Shown: one piece after another, positions 24,028 through 27,049 of the stretch | Numbering within the stretch: position 1 is the stretch's first letter | Layout: each line of letters begins with the position of its first letter | Assembly: GCA_031553775.1 (NCBI GenBank) | Contig: JAVBLA010000079.1 | Location: 1-27,049 of the forward strand | Source of the DNA: JAISFI01 sp031553775 | GTDB taxonomy: Bacteria > Bacteroidota > Bacteroidia > Bacteroidales > Azobacteroidaceae | Direction of reading: 5' to 3' | DNA length: 27,049 nucleotides | The notes under the pieces: generated by a model | Databases searched by the model: none | Told to the model about the DNA's origin: nothing | What the model saw: the letters and a program-made list of their open reading frames with translations, nothing else | Made by a program: the position numbers and the translations under genes

Positions 24028-25437
24028 ATGAAAAATAAAACAGAAAACATCTCCTACGTCCTGTTTCTCGCTTTCATCTCCGCGCTGGGAGGATTCCTCT
24101 TCGGATATGATACTGCCGTTATTTCCGGTACCACAGAAGATGTAAAGATCCATTTCGGACTATCGGATATCCAACAAGGCTGGTATGTAGGTTGTGCCAT
24201 TCTCGGTTCTATCATCGGAGTATTATGCGCCGGTAAATTGAGCGATACATACGGAAGGAAACCGGTACTGCTATTTTCCGCAGTATTATTCTCTCTTTCC
24301 GGCATCGGGTGCGCCCTTTATTCCACATTCGACCAATTAGTCATATACCGGATTATCGGAGGAGTAGGAATTGGCGTCGCTTCAATTATTTCCCCTCTGT
24401 ACATTTCGGAAATTTCCATCCCGCGTTTCCGGGGCACCATGGTATCTTTATATCAATTAGCGGTAACAATAGGGATCCTGGGATCTTATCTTTCGAATTC
24501 CGCAGTGCTGAAATGGTCTCATTCGGTAACATACGACGAAGGATTTATGAAACTGATCATCAACGACGAAGTATGGCGTGGCATGTTGGGAATGGAAGCT
24601 ATTCCGGCTATATTATTTTTCCTCGTCATCTTTTTCATTCCGGAAAGTCCCCGTTGGCTGGTATTGAAACACAAAGACGCTGCAGCGATGAAGACCCTGG
24701 ATAAGATCTATTCAACAGAAAAAGCACAACAGGAAGTAGATGCGATCCGGTCGGTGATCAATCAGGAAGAAAAATCCGACTGGAAAATGCTGTTTCGTCC
24801 GGGGTTTCGCACGGCATTGATCATCGGAGTCTGTTTAGCTATTTTAGGTCAGTTTATGGGAGTAAATGCTGTTTTTTATTATGGACCGAAATTCCTGGGA
24901 GAAGCCGGACTGGATCAGACAGCCTCGCTGGATTTACAGATATGGATCGGTTTGGTAAATGTACTTTCTACCATCCTCGCTATGTTCGTAATCGATAGGA
25001 TAGGCCGGAAAAAACTGGTATATATCGGAGTAACGGGAATGATCGTCATGCTCCTGTGTATCGGAATGTTTTTCTATGCATACGCCCACGGACAGGAAGT
25101 TTCAACGACCCTACTTTTAGTCCTGATGATGGGCTATGTTTTCTTCTGTGCAATTTCCATTTGCGTGGTAATATGGGTATTATTATCAGAAATGTACCCG
25201 GTAAAAGTACGTGGTTCCGCAATGTCGATTGCCGGATTTTCCCTTTGGATCGGCACTTACCTCATCGGACAATTAACGCCCTGGCTTACAACCACTTTAT
25301 CTCCGTATGGCGTTTTCTGGTTGTTCGGTCTGATGTGTATCCCTTATCTCCTGATTACCTATTTCCTGGTACCGGAAACTACAGGAAAATCATTGGAAGA
25401 AATTGAAAAAATGTGGGAAGATAAAGCCAAAAAATAA
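24028..25437 (+). CDS. MFS sugar porter
   Basis: This 469-residue inner-membrane protein has about twelve membrane segments and belongs to the sugar porter group of the major facilitator superfamily. Diagnostic motifs are GGFLFGYDTAVISG (TM1), GKLSDTYGRKPVLL, RIIGGVGIGVAS, IPESPRWLVL, GQFMGVNAVFYYGP (substrate-binding helix), DRIGRKKLVYIG and VPETTGKSLEEIEKMW at the C-terminus. It probably imports the monosaccharide freed by the periplasmic enzymes by proton symport. Members of this group commonly carry hexoses or pentoses, but the neighbours suggest an amino sugar, which is inference. Confidence 0.93.
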   Translation: MKNKTENISYVLFLAFISALGGFLFGYDTAVISGTTEDVKIHFGLSDIQQGWYVGCAILGSIIGVLCAGKLSDTYGRKPVLLFSAVLFSLSGIGCALYSTFDQLVIYRIIGGVGIGVASIISPLYISEISIPRFRGTMVSLYQLAVTIGILGSYLSNSAVLKWSHSVTYDEGFMKLIINDEVWRGMLGMEAIPAILFFLVIFFIPESPRWLVLKHKDAAAMKTLDKIYSTEKAQQEVDAIRSVINQEEKSDWKMLFRPGFRTALIIGVCLAILGQFMGVNAVFYYGPKFLGEAGLDQTASLDLQIWIGLVNVLSTILAMFVIDRIGRKKLVYIGVTGMIVMLLCIGMFFYAYAHGQEVSTTLLLVLMMGYVFFCAISICVVIWVLLSEMYPVKVRGSAMSIAGFSLWIGTYLIGQLTPWLTTTLSPYGVFWLFGLMCIPYLLITYFLVPETTGKSLEEIEKMWEDKAKK

Positions 25438-25443
25438 AAAGAT

Positions 25444-26841
25444 ATGCGTCGCACCATACAAATATACATGATAACCTGCTGGATGTTATATATGCTCCAG
25501 CCGGCTACGGCACAACAGATTCCCGTCTTCAAAGAAGGCGAACGGGTGGTTTTTCTCGGTAATAGTATAACCGACAGAGGGCATTATCATTCATATATAT
25601 GGTTATATTATATGACTCGTTTCCCCAATCTCCGGCTGGAAGTTTTTAATGCCGGGATCGGAGGTGACCGGGTATCGCACATGGACAAGCGTTTTGAAAC
25701 AGATGTGCTACCGAAACGCCCTACTTACCTGGTTGTAACTTTCGGGATGAACGACAGCGGATACGAATACAACAAACCCAATTCAGTAGCTTTTGCAGAA
25801 AATGAAGTCAAAAAATCTGAGGCAGCCTATCTGTTGCTCGAAGAAAAATTAAAGAAACTTTCGGGTACTAAAATTATATTGGCCGGAAGTACTCCCTATG
25901 AAGAAAATGCAAAACTGGCGTCCGTCCCGCTAAAAAACAAAAACAAAACGATACAGGAAATTATCTGTTTCCAACAAGAAGCGGGTAAGCGGAACAACTG
26001 GGGATTTATCGATTTCAATGCTCCTATCCTCTCTATCAATAATAAGTATCAACAACAGGACTCTACATTTACACTTTGTGGCATTGACCGGATCCATCCG
26101 GATAACGACGGAAACATGGTCATGGCTTATCTATTCCTGAAAGATCAGGGATTCCGGAATCTTCCTGTTGCCATCGTGGAGATCGATGCTTCCGGGAAAA
26201 AGCTTGTTCAATCGGAAAATTGTAAAATATCCGGTTTAAAATCCGGAAAAGAGACAATTTCTTTCGATTATTTATCCAACGCCCTGCCCTATCCGCTCGA
26301 TACGGTTCCCCGCGCGCGAAAAGCTGTAAAAAGTCAGGCAAGTGCCATGCAGGTCATTCCATTTATGGAAGAAATGAACCAGGAAATCTTCCGGGTAAAA
26401 GGACTGAAAGGCCGTTATGAACTGATAATCGACAAACAGCATATCGGCATCTGGGACGCCTCTGCCTTCGAAAAAGGGATTAATCTGGCAGAACTATCCA
26501 ATACCCCGCAATATCAACAGGCTTTATGCATCATGCACCTGAATGAAGAGCGTTGGGAAATAGAACGTCAACTCAGGCAATACGCCCTGATCCAATATGC
26601 CTACTTTCAAAAGAAAGGACTATTATTTGCCGATAACAGGGAAGCTTTGGATGCCATGCAAAAAGATATCGCTACCAACTATCTGTTACAGGAACTGAAA
26701 GAAAATTATACCAAGTCTATGTTCCCCGAAATCAGGGAAAGCTGGCAGCAGGAAATGGATTTACTGACCGACCGGATTTATCGGATCAACAAACCGGTGA
26801 AGAGGGAGGTGGTGATTAGGAGGATTGATGATAGCAACTAA
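25444..26841 (+). CDS. SGNH/GDSL-family esterase
   Basis: This 465-residue secreted hydrolase has a signal peptide of ~23 residues (LQPATAQ). The SGNH blocks are all present: nucleophile S41 in FLGNSITDRG, G71 in NAGIGGDR, N103 in FGMNDSG, and D215/H218 in GIDRIHPDNDGN. The hydrolase domain covers ~30-240. The rest (~240-465) is a conserved helical extension seen in Bacteroidetes SGNH proteins of carbohydrate loci, where such enzymes remove O-acetyl groups from glycans. Its ATG follows the MFS stop by 6 bp. Last gene of the locus; heptamer repeats overlap its stop codon. Confidence 0.9.
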   Translation: MRRTIQIYMITCWMLYMLQPATAQQIPVFKEGERVVFLGNSITDRGHYHSYIWLYYMTRFPNLRLEVFNAGIGGDRVSHMDKRFETDVLPKRPTYLVVTFGMNDSGYEYNKPNSVAFAENEVKKSEAAYLLLEEKLKKLSGTKIILAGSTPYEENAKLASVPLKNKNKTIQEIICFQQEAGKRNNWGFIDFNAPILSINNKYQQQDSTFTLCGIDRIHPDNDGNMVMAYLFLKDQGFRNLPVAIVEIDASGKKLVQSENCKISGLKSGKETISFDYLSNALPYPLDTVPRARKAVKSQASAMQVIPFMEEMNQEIFRVKGLKGRYELIIDKQHIGIWDASAFEKGINLAELSNTPQYQQALCIMHLNEERWEIERQLRQYALIQYAYFQKKGLLFADNREALDAMQKDIATNYLLQELKENYTKSMFPEIRESWQQEMDLLTDRIYRINKPVKREVVIRRIDDSN

Positions 26842-26867
26842 AAACTAAAAACTAAAAATTTTAGTTT
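26837..26867 (+). repeat. ACTAAAA heptamers overlapping the stop codon, and an AT palindrome
   Basis: Three perfect tandem copies of ACTAAAA (26837-26857) include the esterase stop codon (26839-26841). They run into the palindrome AAACTAAAAATTTTAGTTT (26849-26867, 9-bp arms around one base). Confidence 0.65.
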
Positions 26868-26894
26868 GATTGATGAGAAAAAGATTTTATATAT

Positions 26895-26916
26895 AGAAGT
26901 CATTTAGACTTTTTTG
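26895..26916 (+). terminator. Candidate intrinsic terminator at the end of the locus
   Basis: AAGTC and GACTT flank the loop ATTTA (26897-26911), extended by a G-T and an A-T pair and followed by a T run to 26915. The stem is short and AT-rich, but position after the last gene and the T tract fit. Confidence 0.4.
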
Positions 26917-26937
26917 AATTTTAAATACTAAAAAGGA

Positions 26938-26985
26938 GAAGGGAACGTTTTGTTATCAGCAAAATAAACAAAACAAATCCCCTTC
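26938..26985 (+). repeat. Imperfect inverted repeat in the leader of the right-hand transposase
   Basis: GAAGGG (26938-26943) pairs with CCCTTC (26980-26985), and GTTTTGTT (26947-26954) pairs with AACAAAAC (26967-26974), leaving a 12-base loop. The right arm ends 2 bases before the ATG at 26988. Confidence 0.55.
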
Positions 26986-26987
26986 CC

Positions 26988-27049
26988 ATGTACCAAGTAC
27001 TCAGCAAAGATACTATAAATCGGGAAATCATTCCCTATTTATCAACGGC
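26988..27049 (+). CDS. Transposase N-terminal fragment (cut by the window end)
   Basis: Only 20 codons are visible: MYQVLSKDTINREIIPYLST plus part of one more. This opening resembles Bacteroidetes IS transposases with 'VLSKxTIxxEIxPxLS' N-termini (probably IS4/IS5-type). The family call rests on a short stretch. The remaining gene and the far end of the element lie beyond the window. The preceding inverted repeat may be the element's left end or a structured leader. Confidence 0.5.
   Translation, partial: MYQVLSKDTINREIIPYLST

Overview
The window comes from a member of the Bacteroidales (Bacteroides/Parabacteroides-like). The grounds are a SusC/SusD pair, lipoproteins with short Bacteroidetes-type lipoboxes, TAnnTTTG promoter elements and moderately AT-rich DNA. 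I cannot name the species from sequence alone.

Layout. (1) Positions 1-2831 hold an essentially complete IS21-family insertion sequence on the minus strand: transposase istA, helper ATPase istB, and multiple terminal repeats at both ends. It has landed in a gene whose 3' remnant survives at 2832-3038. (2) Positions 3148-3873 hold a lone secreted DUF6794-like protein. (3) Positions 3990-5195 (minus) encode a ROK-family repressor-like regulator. It is divergent from a good Bacteroides-type promoter (5500-5531) that is preceded by a 12-bp direct repeat at exactly 30-bp spacing. (4) Positions 5566-26841 hold thirteen plus-strand genes with gaps of 2-71 bp, most likely one ~21-kb polysaccharide/glycoconjugate utilization locus. 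(5) Positions 26988-27049 are the first codons of a second transposase, cut by the window edge. The locus therefore lies between two insertion sequences.

The locus in order: DUF5009/NagX-like membrane acyltransferase, FAD-dependent oxidoreductase lipoprotein, AGE-type N-acylglucosamine 2-epimerase, SusC, SusD, DUF5017 lipoprotein, GH20 beta-hexosaminidase, GHL10 glycosidase-like protein, NAGPA-type phosphodiester glycosidase lipoprotein, a second GHL10 lipoprotein, a Tat-type DUF4434 lipoprotein, an MFS sugar porter and an SGNH esterase.

How it may work (inference): SusCD and the DUF5017 lipoprotein capture and import an oligosaccharide. The SGNH esterase removes acyl groups. NAGPA cuts a sugar-1-phosphodiester bond, and GH20 plus the GHL10/DUF4434 proteins cut glycosidic bonds. 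The MFS porter takes up the released amino sugar, and the AGE enzyme interconverts GlcNAc and ManNAc in the cytoplasm. The combination points to an N-acetylhexosamine glycan carrying a phosphodiester, possibly O-acetylated, whose identity I cannot fix. Other unusual features are a perfect 15-bp inverted repeat inside the GH20 gene, AT-rich units phased at 7 bp in five junctions, and an Arg in place of the first Rossmann glycine of the FAD protein.
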